Shown piece after piece: positions 23,500-35,426 of a stretch of DNA of 64,000 bases. A program made the position numbers and the translations under genes. The DNA is from Pseudisothecium myosuroides. Its lineage: Eukaryota > Streptophyta > Bryopsida > Hypnales > Lembophyllaceae. Location of the stretch: positions 18,910,001 to 18,974,000 of the forward strand of contig OX637293.1 in the NCBI GenBank assembly GCA_951799445.1, written 5' to 3'. The notes below the pieces were generated by a model that saw only the letters and a list, made by a program, of their open reading frames with translations, searched no databases and was not told the DNA's origin. How positions within the stretch are numbered: the stretch's first letter is position 1; each line of letters opens with the position of its first letter.

Positions 23500-26000
23500 T
23501 GAGTGTGAACAAATTGTCTCAAGATATGTGAGTGCCAGTTGTACAACACAAGTGAGATTTATCAAGGTCAAGTGGTCATAAACATAATCCGATTAATTAG
23601 GTCAAATTGTTGAGGGCCTCTGTACTATAAAGATTAACATGTCCTATTTCAAAGTGAAGATATTTTCGACAACTTGTCGAGAAAAGGTATTTGAAGGAGT
23701 TAAGGCAAATTGTTGAGGTGAAATTCTTTGAATGTGAAGAAGCAATTTGCCTGAGTGTTTTGAGGAAATGAATGAGGAATTGATCCGAATGGCTATGTCC
23801 AAGTCAAGTAAGTAGAAAAAGATAAATTGTCTCATAGAAAGTCTAATTGAAAATAACTTATTGTTTACACGAGATGTATTGAAAATTGAAAACATGATAA
23901 GGAGCACCCAGACCAATTGACTAAGGAAGGAAGCAGTATAAGACAAATTAAACAAATTAAATATAAATAAATAAATAAACAAATAAATAGCATTCATAAA
24001 TGAAACAGAAGCACTGGAGTAATGTGCCGAGAGGAATAAGAGACAAATTGTGAAGTTGAAGTAGAATTATATGTAAGTGAACAGAGAGTATTGATAAATT
24101 GACTATTTGTTGGGAGATGATGCTGTTAGTAGAAATGGGTTGCCAGACTGACGAGTTGAAATTATTGCTTTGATTACAGAAAGCATACTCTAGATAAATA
24201 CCGCTCTGAAAAAGGGAGAGGACAGACAAATTGCTGCTAGTAAATGGACGATTTGTCAAGTTCAGGTGAGTTGCACAGACAATTTGTCACTGATAAATTA
24301 ACATTGTAAGTAGGCTCAACACTCATAAGAGAGGCAATTTCAGAAGATTTAAAGACAATTTGAGTTAAGACAATTAGTTAGTCGGGTGGAGGTTGAGACC
24401 AAGGGTATACAATTGATTGAGAGAACATGATAACACTGAGAAAAATGTTGGAACTCTGAATAATTGTCTACCGAGGAAGACAATTAGAAATCTCAGTGAA
24501 TACGTGAAGTTGTTTGAGTCTAAGTGTCTGAAATTTTTATTACCTACAAGACTAATTGATTAGATTACCATTTAAGAGTGTCAAATTGTCAAGAGAAGTT
24601 AAACAAATTGACAAGGAGACAAAGACAAAGAAGCGTTGAGGAAGTGAATTGTCCATGAGATTCAATTAAGGTTTCCGAGAGGATCAAGGAGTATTTCCAT
24701 GTGAATTAAGTAACTAAGACAAACTAACTGAAAGTAAAGAACTAAGTCTAATAGAAGAGAGAAAATGAGTGAAAAAATGAGTAACAAGTGAGGTGGAGAG
24801 CTGAAATTAATTAGAGTGTTCATTTAATTTTTAAGAGTCCAGTGAGGCAAATTGTCAAAACTTGAGTGTCAAATTATCATTGTCAAATAATACTCCAGAG
24901 ATTAAACTGGGCCCAAAGTTTCATCTCCTCATGAAGATTCAATACCAGAGCACAAGATGGCACCAGCTTGTTGAGGTGATGGGAATTTCTCACTTCCTCT
25001 ATGGTGCACATTTATGTTTTATCAACAAATTCCATCGACATACAAGATTTTATGCTTCGAAAATTTGGTTGGAGTACTAGCGCACAAACAACCCCAGGTT
25101 ATTGGAGCAAGATGATGATGTTCGCAAGGCGGTTATTGGATCTTGAGATAGAGAGAGTCATCACAAACTTGGTGTATAAGTCAATTTGTCTTCCATTTTT
25201 TTTCTTTTGAGCTTGTAGTGATTACTTGTCTCCATGGTCAGATTTTGTACTTGTGTTCTTCATCAATAGCCGAAACTTGGATTTGACAATTTATCCATAT
25301 TTGTATGTGCTTTGTATTTGGCGTTTTTAATGTAAGTTTGATAATTAGCCACGGATTGGCAGTTTATGTGTTTGTTGAGACAATTTGTCTCTGTGTGAGT
25401 TTTCTACAATTTTATTAAATCATTGATGATGGATTATTAGCTAGAGATTGGCTTAATCAAATTAAATTGATCATTTATCTTAGTGAGAGTTGTCTACCAT
25501 TTTAATTTGTAAGACTCTAATAGTCAAATAGCTAGTGATTGTGTTATTCTTAAAGAACTGTAAGATTAAGATAGTCTAATTATCAAGAATGGCTTGTCAT
25601 TATTTTGAGTGGACAATTTGTTTTGATGAGAGTTGTGTGAATTATTGATCAATTTTGAGATAGAGGAATAGTCCGTGGTTGGTTTATTTAAGAGTGTGAC
25701 AATTTGCTAATGATTGGCATTCTTCTTTATGAGTTTGATTATTTGCCAGAGATTGGTTGCGGGTGATGTTGTCTTTGAAAAGGTAACATGCAAACTGAGT
25801 TAAAATTATGATACAAAAAATTAATCATTAAGGAAGACTAATAGATACATGAGAATGTGACTTTTTAGTATTATATTTTTAAAATAAAGTGATTTCAAAT
25901 TGACAAACAAATTGACTTGAGATAGATAATGGAGTATAGTAGAAAGAATAAATTTATATAGTTATTGTGTGGGACAATTAGACAATTAAGATTGAAAACT
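23500..26000. repeat. tract rich in the near-palindrome GACAATTTGTC
   Basis: The core CAATTTG or CAAATTG, often within GACAATTTGTC or GACAAATTGTC, recurs about two dozen or more times at irregular spacing and in both orientations (for example near 23509, 23705, 24046, 24277, 24355, 24588, 24846, 25183, 25380, 25615, 25700). It is rare elsewhere in the window. Spacing of roughly 50-200 bp and mixed orientation differ from a satellite. It resembles the subterminal transposase-binding motif arrays of CACTA or hAT elements, but no element ends were found. No gene is seen within it. Confidence 0.5.
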
Positions 26001-26098
26001 TGATGAAAATTAATTATAAAAAAAATTGTAGAAATTAACTTATTGTGATTTGAACAATTTTTTCTTGATGATATTGACCCAAATATTGGAGAAAGAAA

Positions 26099-26316
26099 CA
26101 CTATAAAAAACCCGCGTTTTAGGTAACAAGCCCCAATTTTTTTAAACGGATTTTAGGTGATGTCAATGTTGTTGACAACCCAATGTTTTTATATCAACAT
26201 TGATGTTACATTGAATGTTCTTAACATAAAAACATTGGGTTGTCAACATTGACATCACCTAAAATCTGTTTAAAAAAATTGGAGCTCGTTACCTAAAATG
26301 TGGGTTTCTTATAGTG
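26099..26316. mobile_element. CACTA-type foldback MITE, 218 bp
   Basis: Begins CACTATAAAAAACCC and ends GGGTTTCTTATAGTG, with nearly full-length arms pairing through CCTAAAATC...TTTAAAAAAATTGG segments. It is flanked by AAA on each side (26096-26098 and 26317-26319), the 3-bp duplication expected for CACTA elements. Noncoding. Confidence 0.8.
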
Positions 26317-26623
26317 AAAGAACCTATGACTATTTGTCTAGAGCAAATTGCTACATGAATAATTTTTAACATCATATTCAAGCATAACTAAGATGATTTG
26401 ACATACATTACAGAATTCTTTGAGCAAATCGAATAAGCAATTAGGATAGTAATTTGTTTAGCGCTAGGAATGAAGAAAAGTTGACCATCATTATTTTTAT
26501 ATATATAGTGAAACATTTTGATCAAGTTGATCATCTATTTTGATATAGTAATTGTATGCACAAGTACATGACAATTTGACTTTATTCTCCTAAGTATTGA
26601 ATTGGAAGCCTTTTCTTCTTTAA

Positions 26624-27383
26624 CCCCTAATGATCCAAGGGGGGTATACTTTCAAAATGGGCCAAAAGTGCCAAAGATTTGAGCAATTTGTTTGCTCATT
26701 TTGTCTTGAGATCGAATAGGATGTAACCGTAAGATCTCGAAGTTCACATTGGGAGTGAGCACCTCAAAAAAATTCAGATTATTTGACGCACGGTTTAGGA
26801 GATATTTAAGTTTGAAGTTTTAATTGGGTAAATCGAAATATAGGGTGGCACATTTTGAAGGAGCATATCTTTGTGACAATATTTTGAAATGATGCTCTTT
26901 TGTGCTCAGTGAAAGATAAGAGATTTGAAAATGTCAATGTAAAATTTCACAACATTCCAAGCATTTTTCAATTCATAGTGGAGCTTGCAATGCACGGTGG
27001 TCACTGAAATGAGAGTGGTATTTGTAAGAAAAAAAAAGATGGGACACTTGTCTTCTCCTTGAACTCCTTGAATCTGCTATTTTTGAGGTGAATCTGACCT
27101 TTTTGAGGTGGGTAAGAATCACATTGGTTGTCTGACTTTTTAGTCCATGACCAAACCGAACCCAAAATAATGAGCTGTAAACTACACTACACCACTTACC
27201 TTTGGAAAATTCTACAAGACGGAATTTAAGTTGGAATTTGATGAAACTACCACCATTGGATTCATATTACAATCTATTTTTTTATAAATAATTGTTATTT
27301 TAAGAAAAAATTTGAAATTTGAAAACGAACTGCTCAAGAAAGAGGGGCAATGACTAGAAAATGGTCACTTGGGTCATTAGGGA
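26624..27383. mobile_element. TTAA-family element, 760 bp
   Basis: TTAA then CCCCTAATGATCCAAGG at the left; CTTGGGTCATTAGGGA then TTAA at the right. The inverted ends agree over about 16 bp with one mismatch. The interior is noncoding. Confidence 0.75.
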
Positions 27384-27602
27384 TTAAAAGTGACCTTAGA
27401 CACAAAACAAAAGACAATTTGACCTTCCCCGTTTAAGAACCCTCACTAGGGAATTCCTTGGGTTTTATTTCCCGAGCTTTTCCTACACTACATACCTATA
27501 GAAAAAATCCAACATCATTCTTTGAAAATGAGTTCACGCAACTCCTTCAAAAAAAAAGTTGGATGTAGAAATGTTTTTTATTTGTCATAATAATTTTCCT
27601 TA

Positions 27603-28169
27603 CCCCTGAAGGACCAGGAAGGTCAAAATTTTGAAAATTGTGAAGATCTATTATAAAATGCAACTTGGAACAATATTTTAATGATGACTCTCAAATAATA
27701 GTTTTAAAATATGATTTATAGATCACATCTATATGGTTAGATCAATAGTTATACAAACCAATATTTTACAATAAAATTTGAAAGCAGAAATTGGAAATTC
27801 CTTCTAAAATCAATTTTAGATTGAATATTTATGATTTTTACAAGATTTTTTTTTCTATGAGTTTAAATGCTAAGTTCTAATCATAGTGATTTGTATAGAT
27901 TTTTATTTTATTTTTTGATGCAAGTTGTTTTTGAAGGATCATTTTTTCAAATGAAAAAGTTGCTTTTTGTTGCTAAACCTCCCGATACCTTTTGAATTAT
28001 AGAATATTTGCAAAGCAAAATCTTCATAATCTAAACCATACAAATGTTAAAGAACTAATACAAGAATCCTCAAAAAAAACTTGATGGATGAAAAAATGCA
28101 TTCCGGTGAGTTTGGGATGTGTTTTCTTTCATTCATTGTTCAAAATCTGCACTCATGGACCTTAAGGGG
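27603..28169. mobile_element. TTAA-family element, 567 bp, in piece D
   Basis: The left end is CCCCTGAAGGACC preceded by TTA. The right end is GGACCTTAAGGGG followed by TTAA (28170-28173). Block A (near 2640) and block C (near 56540) read through the matching position without it. Confidence 0.75.
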
Positions 28170-28690
28170 TTAAATCACCCAATACACACAAAACATCTTC
28201 TTAGACATTCCAAGATTAATGATATTAACCAAAAAATGCACTCATTTTTTTTTCATTTAGATGCAAGTCTTGAAATTAAGACAAAATAAATTTAGATTGT
28301 TGAAACCAAAACTTACTTAGAAATAATTCATTTCTATTGTCATACTATTGGTAATGTTAAACTAAAAGTTCTACTACTGGTATAATGTATTGGCAAAGTT
28401 ATTTAAAATCCAATACAATCACCAGATTCAATAGTGCTTTGCTGATATTGACTAGTAAACAATTGCCATGCATTTTTATGTGAGCTGTGGGGGTAAACAA
28501 GTGACATTATGGTATCTACATTATCAAATTCTATATGACTAGGAGAGCATGGGAGCCAATCATATGAATTGTTGTCTATCTTTATGTGAGTAGGGTAGAA
28601 CAAGTGAGGGAATATGATTGCTGTGTTGCCAAAGTAATCTCACTAGTCATTAGTGCTACTTTTCAAAATGTCAAGCTATCAGTTCTTTAA

Positions 28691-29628
28691 CCTCTAAAGT
28701 TCCATTGTCCCCTAGGGGTTTTCAAATGCATTTTGGGCAAGCTCCTTCAGTTTCAATGTTCAACATGATTTTCTGAGACTTTTTGTGAAGATAGAAATAT
28801 AAATTGGCTTCCTCGGAATATAATTTTTATATCAAGCAGTGCCAAGGAGCACTGCCAAGGAACAAAGGTTATGGCACAATAATCCATATTTTAGTTTGGC
28901 GAGCAAAAATAAATCCCCACAAAGACTTAAAATTAATTAATTAATTTTTTTCATAGATTATATTTTTATCTTTATAGAAAGCTTTGATTTGAACATTCCA
29001 TTTTGATTAGTGATGTGAAAGTTATTGACAATCTTGTTTCAGGAGCAATCAATGCATCTTCTTGAAAACATAATTTGTTGTTTTCACTTCTGAATTCAAT
29101 TTTCACAATTTTTCAAAAAAAAAATTTTGCAAGGTTAAAATTTTTTTGCTAGAACAATCTCACCATTGAAATTAATGTGTTTCAATTTTTATCTTAAAGC
29201 TATTAATAGTTTAGTTTTTCCTTCAATAATGGACCTACATTTACATAACAATCTTTTTATGAGAGAAAATCAACTGTATTTTTTTTTTTTTTAAATTTCC
29301 TAAAGTTTCAACTCAGTTCTTCAACACAAAAGTTTAGAAGTTTAAAATTGTTTGTGCAAAAATTTTAAGCTAAAAAGATTCAAATTCAAAAAATCTAACC
29401 AAGCAAGGTGCAAAAAAGTATTATTCACTTTAATGCAAATATCTCGCAATCTACGTGGTCAAAGTATGTGAAATTTCTTCCACATATTTTTACACTAGTT
29501 TAGTATTAGATCCTATGGTTAGATATGAAAATTTATTTATTTATTTATATATATTTTTTTGCTCTTTGCATTAGAAATGGTAGTTTTGAGTGTTTTTTGA
29601 TGAAAATATGGCCTTGGGACTTCATGGG
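28691..29628. mobile_element. probable TTAA-family element, degenerate right end
   Basis: TTAA (28687-28690) then CCTCTAAAGTTCC. The interior shares segments with the other members (for example a GGGCAAGCTCC segment near 28738 and the AATGGTAGTTTTGAGTG region near 29577). The right end is eroded to about ACTTCATGGGA and lacks a clean TTAA. Confidence 0.5.
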
Positions 29629-29734
29629 AAATACTGGCAAGCAAAATAATTATCCAACTTCATTGTATAATATACCATTGGAAATATCTCAACAATATTT
29701 TCCAATAATATAATATTTGCCTAATTTTGAAAAG

Positions 29735-29912
29735 ATACGAACAGGCGTGCTGGTTTATGTCGTCCCCGTGGCGTGCTATCACCTCAAATTGTGTTTATCT
29801 CCGAGTTCACTGATTTATTGCTACTCAGGGACATGTTTGCAGGACTGTAAATAACGAGCCTGTGATCGATTGGCTCAGTCTGCTTCGTGTTGTGTAGAAG
29901 TGTCTATCCTTT
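29735..29912. other. GC-richer 178-bp insert of unknown origin
   Basis: The host reads GAAAAG...CTTTTAAATATTGG in block A (5812-5840). In piece D this is split by 178 bp that is clearly less AT-rich than its surroundings. No inverted ends, tRNA-like boxes or coding match were recognised. Confidence 0.4.
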
Positions 29913-30120
29913 TAAATATTGGATAAAATGTACCAATTTATAGTGTATAGGCAGTCACTGCCTCTTTTGAGGTGATAGTGTCAAACCATGTCAAAAACAA
30001 TAAAAAAACATAAATGATTAAAAGAAAGGTACACGATTCAATTTTCCATTGGTTGTAAAAGAGAATTACACAAATTCTCTAAGGGATAAACTACCCATTT
30101 TTCATTGAATGTAATACTTT

Positions 30121-30648
30121 TCACAACTACACATGTTGGAAGAATTAACATATCTTTTTTTGTGTGAATCTTTTGGATTCAAAATTTGGCACATGTTATC
30201 AACATAGAGATGATTTCATAATAAAATTTCATGGTAATTAAACAATTTTTTAACCCTTGGGATAGTGTCAAAGTTGGTAGCAGTGAAATTGTTTTTCACA
30301 ACTACACATGTTGGTAGATTTCAAATATATTTTTTTGTGTGAATCTTTTGACCTTAAAATTTGGCACATATATTATCAACATAGAGATGATTTCATGACA
30401 AAAACTCCATAGTAAAATAAAAATATTTCAGCCCTCGGGAGGGTGTCAAAGTTGGCAGTAGTGAAAATTTTCTCACCACTACACTTGTTGGTAGACTTTG
30501 AATATCTTTATTTTGGTGAATCTTTTGACCTTAAAATTTGGTACACATGTTATTAACATAAAGAAATTCTTGTACCAAATATTTCATGGTAAAAAAAAAA
30601 TTTTCAGCCCTTGGGAGGCTGGCAAAGCTGGCAAATGTGAAATTTCCT
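30121..30648. repeat. three tandem 175-177-bp repeats
   Basis: Units at 30121-30295, 30296-30472 and 30473-30648, each starting near TCACAACTACACATGTTGG and containing GTGAATCTTTTG then AAAATTTGG. Divergence between units is moderate. It is not seen elsewhere in the window. Noncoding. Confidence 0.8.
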
Positions 30649-30691
30649 TCCTTGCAAATGCAAAAACGCCATCTTGAATGATACCCCATTG

Positions 30692-31552
30692 TACAGTCCC
30701 CTACCAAAAGTTTCCGTGATTTCAATTCCGACAATTTTGTTTTCTTGGCACAATGTAGAATGCACTTGACATTTTTAGATTTGTACAATCAATAATCATA
30801 TCTTTTGCAATCCATATCAAGCATATCAAATTTTAGTTTCAAAAGACCTAAAATTTTATTTTTGGTAAAGTTTTTCATTTAATTTTCATGGTTTTACATG
30901 ATAATTCATTGAAAAATATTGGTGATGAATTTTTTAAATTTGATTGCGGATATATGTAGAAAACATCATATCTTTCCTTCAACTAGCATCTCCAAAAAAG
31001 TTTCAATATTCTTTCTATAGAGATTTCAATGGAATTTTCTAATTTTGGAAAACAAATGTTTCTTTGTTATAATTAGATTTTGGCAAAGTAATTGCACCAT
31101 CATGTTCAAATGTACGAGATCAATTACAATGTGAAGAACATATAGAAAAATCTAATTACAATAAAGAAATATCTATTTTTCAAATTTAAGGCATTGTCAC
31201 GCCAACATTGAAATCTCTAAAGAGGGAATTGTGAAACTTTTTTGGAGATGCTTGTTGAAGAAAAAATGTGTGTATGGATGTTTCCTATGTAACTCCGCAA
31301 TCAAATTAAAAAAATTCATCACCAATATTTTTCAGTTAATTATTATGTAAAACCATGAAAATTAAATGAAAAAATTCACCAAAAATGGAGTTTTGGGTTT
31401 TTTGAAACTACAATTTGATATGCTTGATTGGGATTGCGTAAGATATGAATGTTGATTGTGCAAAATAGAAAGTATCAAGTGCATTCTACATTGTGCAAAG
31501 GAAAGTGAATGATCCAAATTGCAATCACGGAAACTTTTGGGAAGGGACTGTA
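30692..31552. mobile_element. 861-bp inverted repeat (long hairpin), possible foldback element
   Basis: Arms of about 400 bp (30692-31085 and 31145-31552) are inverted copies. The outer ends are TACAGTCCC and GGGACTGTA, with pairs such as AAAGTTTCCGTGAT/ATCACGGAAACTTTTGG. The TA at both outer borders may be the target duplication. The right arm abuts the truncated S13 remnant of block B exactly. Transcription across it would yield a long dsRNA precursor. Confidence 0.75.
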
Positions 31553-31559
31553 TAGTATA

Positions 31560-33060
31560 GTTGCTATTTGTAGTCAGAAATCTCGTTTCAAGCTTCCTAA
31601 CTGATTATTATGATTCCTAAAAGAAAGGAAGCGACTACTTTTGGTCATTTTAGAACTTAGGCTTAGGGCTTAGTCAACAATTTAGGTGAATCCTAAACAC
31701 CTTTAGTCTGCTGAAACAAAATCATTAAGTGAGGTAGACCAGCCCAATTCCAATCACTACCCAACTCCATCACCCTATTTTTGGCCCCAATTCCATTCAG
31801 AAAAGCATCCAAATCCGTTCACTACAAATCTATTGATTTTTTTGACAATATCAGTGCATTATCCCTTGAGTGCCTTAGCGCCTCAAATTTGGCCTCCCAA
31901 AATTGAAAGATTGCCATGTTTGACTATTATAATCTTTTCAATAGTGCAGTCAAATCATTTATTCATTTCCCCGCAGCTTCGGATCTGTCTACACTACCAA
32001 TTGATATGGTTAGTTTCTGTGAATCTTGTTTTGGGTGACAGATTGATTGGAATGAGTTCAAAAGGGTCTGGATTTTGGTAAATTGGGTGCTCAGGGACTA
32101 ATGCCAATAAGGGGTAGCTTGTCAATCCTTTATTGTTGAGTTATTAAGTGCTATTAGATACATAGAAAGGCAATTATGGGTTGTTTATGGGATGTTTATG
32201 ACTCCATATCATGGAAAATTTTGAAATTTCAGAACAAACCACTTCAAAAATTACAAAAATTACAATTTTAATTAAAAACTATAATTCTACTTGGATTTGA
32301 TTTGTGAAACAAGCGCACACCTTTGGAAAAAATATGTGACCCTCTTGGATTTGGCCCCAAGATATTCAGATTGCAAATCAGGGTGGTAATAGGCTCGTCT
32401 ACCTCAGTACTAGTTTATCTTGCTTTATATAGCCAATTGTGTAATGTGCAGTTTGAAATCAAGACTCACATCGTAAAGACGGATCCTCTAACTTTACTTG
32501 TATGTGTGGGTGTAGTGAATCTGCTAGTGCTAGCACCCTTGTTACTTAAGCAAGTAGATCTTTGTCAACTCAAGAGTCAGCTTGTAATTTGTGAAAGGCC
32601 AAGTAGTAATTTGGAGATACATTCTCTTGCAATGCACTAAATGAACTTATTCTTGAATTGATATTCGTTTTACTTCTTAGACATTTATTGATTTGTGGTG
32701 TATTTTATAAGATTTAAATATACTATAGTTGAATTGTGTTTTTTGACAAATTGACTACCAAGAATACAATTTGTTGTTATCACATGACAATGGCGCTTCT
32801 ACTGTGACTTTTTGGATTGTGTGCTTGTGCATTCTTTTTATTGTATTGGTTGTAGTGTATTATCAAAATAGAATGTTATTTGTAATTGTGGAATGTCATA
32901 CATTTATTACTTTTTAATTGCTTTCATTGGTATTAATTTAAAAGACATTCCTAGATTTGCAAATGCGTGAACACCATTGATTCAAAACACTTCGCTAGCT
33001 TGGGTGGATAAATTTGATACTACCCTATGTTTCGAGTTTGGCATTTAACAAAAGAATTGA
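31560..33060 (+). pseudogene. RPS13: S13 3' remnant of block B (intron 3 part plus exon 4)
   Basis: Colinear with block A 1255-2200, i.e. the second part of intron 3, exon 4 and the 3' flank; exons 1-3 are absent. Exon 4 is at 32516-32549 and reads ESASASTLVT then TAA. It still has a normal acceptor (GTGTAG), which shows the ancestral border that copy C has lost. Orphan fragment. Confidence 0.85.
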
Positions 33061-33144
33061 AAATGTTCAATGTCTTCAGTGAATTAAAAGATGAGAAGTG
33101 TTGAATGCCTTGACCAATTTTAAATCTAGAAATAATCTACTTAA

Positions 33145-34289
33145 CAACTAAAGGACTAGCCTACTATTTTTAGCAGCATAGCAATTTTGGGCAGGTACGT
33201 GTGACTAGAGATTTCATATTTTAAGCTGAAATTTTAATAAAAGGTGGGGACGAGGAATATCTTTCATGTGCACTAAATTTCATGACATTTCAAAATAGGA
33301 GTCAAAAGTTATGGCCTAATATGTTACTTTTTTCACTGGGCGGTAGTCCGGGCAAATCTGGAAAAATCACTTTTTTCAAAAATAAAAATTTGAAATTGGT
33401 TTTCCAGAGTTATAGAGATCTAGGTGGATTGACCCCCTCGCTCGGCCTTACTGGGGGTGCATGTAAAAAAAGAAGCCCCCTATTTTGGGCCGATCCAGGA
33501 AATATAATTGATCTCATAGAACTAATTAAGGGCCTCTGATTCCAAATATGAATTCAAAATCTGCAAAAAAAAATTTGTGCGGAAAACAGGGTCGGACCGC
33601 AGGGCCGAGCGAGGGGGTCAGTTCACCCCGGCCGTTATATACAGGTGGAAAGCTTTAAATCATTCCATTTTGAAGAATGAGTAAAAAGTTATGAGGTTTT
33701 TTAGCTTGCGGGCAGTTACAAATTCTCTACTCTGAAATAAACTTTGAAATTGTTTATTTAACCCAATTTTTAATAGTTTTTGAAAAAAATAAATCATAGG
33801 ATTTAGGTTGTTTATTACAACATTACAACCATTGGAATTGACATTTTTCAATTCCATAATTAAATTCTTGACAATTTAGTATTTTGGATCATTCTCTACT
33901 TCTTTCTACTTACTATTTTTTTGTATATGTTGTACAATTCCAAATGATTTGAATTTTTTTAAGCATGTAGCCAACTTGTTTAGGAAAAAGGATTCAAAGA
34001 AGCAGCACCATTTTGGACATTTTTTCATACAAATGTGACCTTGTGAAGTGCAGCTGCCCTGTTTTTTGTAGGAACAAAAAAAGGATTCTTGCCAATTCAA
34101 ATGCTAATATCTTCCAATCCGCATGGTGGAAAATTTTGAATTTTTTTCCACATCTTCTAAAAATAGTTTACTGTAAGGTCTTATGGTTACATGTGTCAAA
34201 AAAGTTTTTTTTCAAAAATTTGGTACTTGTACTAAAAATGGCAATTTTTGAATGTTTTCGGTGAAAAAATAGTCATGGAACTCTAGAGG
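33145..34289. mobile_element. TTAA-family element, 1145 bp, with empty site
   Basis: TTAA (33141-33144) then CAACTAAAGGACTAG; right end CTCTAGAGG then TTAA (34290-34293). Removing the element and one TTAA gives CTACTTAATCAACTTG, which aligns with the uninterrupted CTATTCAATCAATTTG of block C (about 55155). The interior shares long segments with 49680-50743 in the opposite orientation. It contains a GC-rich patch with GACCCCCTCGCTCGG near 33430 and its inverse near 33605. Confidence 0.8.
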
Positions 34290-34293
34290 TTAA

Positions 34294-35297
34294 TCAACTT
34301 GTCGTGTTGCTCTAAAATTATTAAATCAAAACTCTATGGTTATCAGCTAAAATTTTAAACTACAATATATTAATTGATTTTAGGAAATTTTTGAATTTTT
34401 AAAATTGGGATATAAACCAAACCTGATAAGCTTCCTTTCATTAGTTGGATACAAATTTTAAAAAAAATCATTTTTATGACTAAAATTCAGATAAAGAGAA
34501 AAGTGCAAAAGTTGTCAAACTACACTACAAAGTGATTGTGAGTCGAATTTTTCCTTTTAGATAATGATCAAGGATAAGGTATGGTCAAATAATCTATCAT
34601 ATTATATCTAAGGTCACTTATAAGGGGTGTTAAAAAAGTGCTTTACTTTTGATTTTAGGTCATATATAAGATCAAATTGTGTTATTTCATACAATTCACA
34701 TTTTTGTCCATATGGTCAATTTCATTAAAATGGCGGTATTAATGAACTTTGGCGCTTTTATAATTTAGAACAGTTGTTTTGAAATCTATACCTGTCCTAG
34801 ATGTTTCAAAACGCCCTATCTAAATGATTCTCAATGTACGTGTTTTTTCCTAAAATTATTGAAAGACACAACTTCACCTTTAGGAAGGGTAAGAAATACC
34901 AACCTTTTGAAGTTTACCTACATTAAATTTGCAATTGGTGGGAAATTTCACTCTAGAAATTTAGAAGGATGTATATGGACATGTATCCCATGGTGGAATA
35001 TATTGGAAAATAAATAGAGATGGAGACTTTGACCTTGCTTTGAGTACAAATATTTTGAAGTAGTTTTGGGTCTCAAATCACCACAATATTTTAGGAATTA
35101 AGGATTAAGAAATAACAATGTGAACTTTGACTTTGACGGAATGACCTTAGGAAATGCAACTCAACTCATAATACAAAAGAAAGAATTCTTACTACTAATC
35201 ATTTGAAATGCCTAAGAAGACATTTTATGTCCCTTGGATGATAAAAGGGAAGCATGGAAAAGCAATGCCATCATCTACAGGTCTAATTGTTAAAGCT
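34294..35297. other. block B spacer, internally deleted
   Basis: 34294-34560 matches block A 2235-2500 and 34850-35297 matches block A 8530-9010. The intervening 6 kb of spacer is missing. A partial, rearranged copy of the 150-bp GGGCAATTT MITE lies at about 34718-34815. No gene. Confidence 0.65.
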
Positions 35298-35426
35298 CTA
35301 TTTAAGTTCAACAATTTCATTGTAATGAATTAAAATGCATTTATCACAAATCCAAGCTATAGATCCCCTTAATCTTCTATATCAAACCTTCTTCAATCTA
35401 AATATTTCATAAAAGTCTCTCTTATC

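Larger units (their letters stand above)
27490..29960. repeat. spacer piece D, displaced copy of the block spacer
   Basis: 27490-27600 plus 28170-28690 match 2530-2985 and 4640-4840 of block A. 29640-29734 plus 29913-29960 match 5740-5860. Block B lacks precisely this part of the spacer (block A 2500-8500), so D is probably block B sequence moved to the left of the S13 remnant. It is interrupted by elements at 27603-28169 and 28691-29628 and by a GC-richer 178-bp insert at 29735-29912. Noncoding. Confidence 0.65.

Noticed and set aside
24862..25210. Overlapping frames of about 70 codons in the GACAATTTGTC tract
   Set aside because: No recognisable motif, overlapping in two frames, no second copy, and within a repetitive tract.
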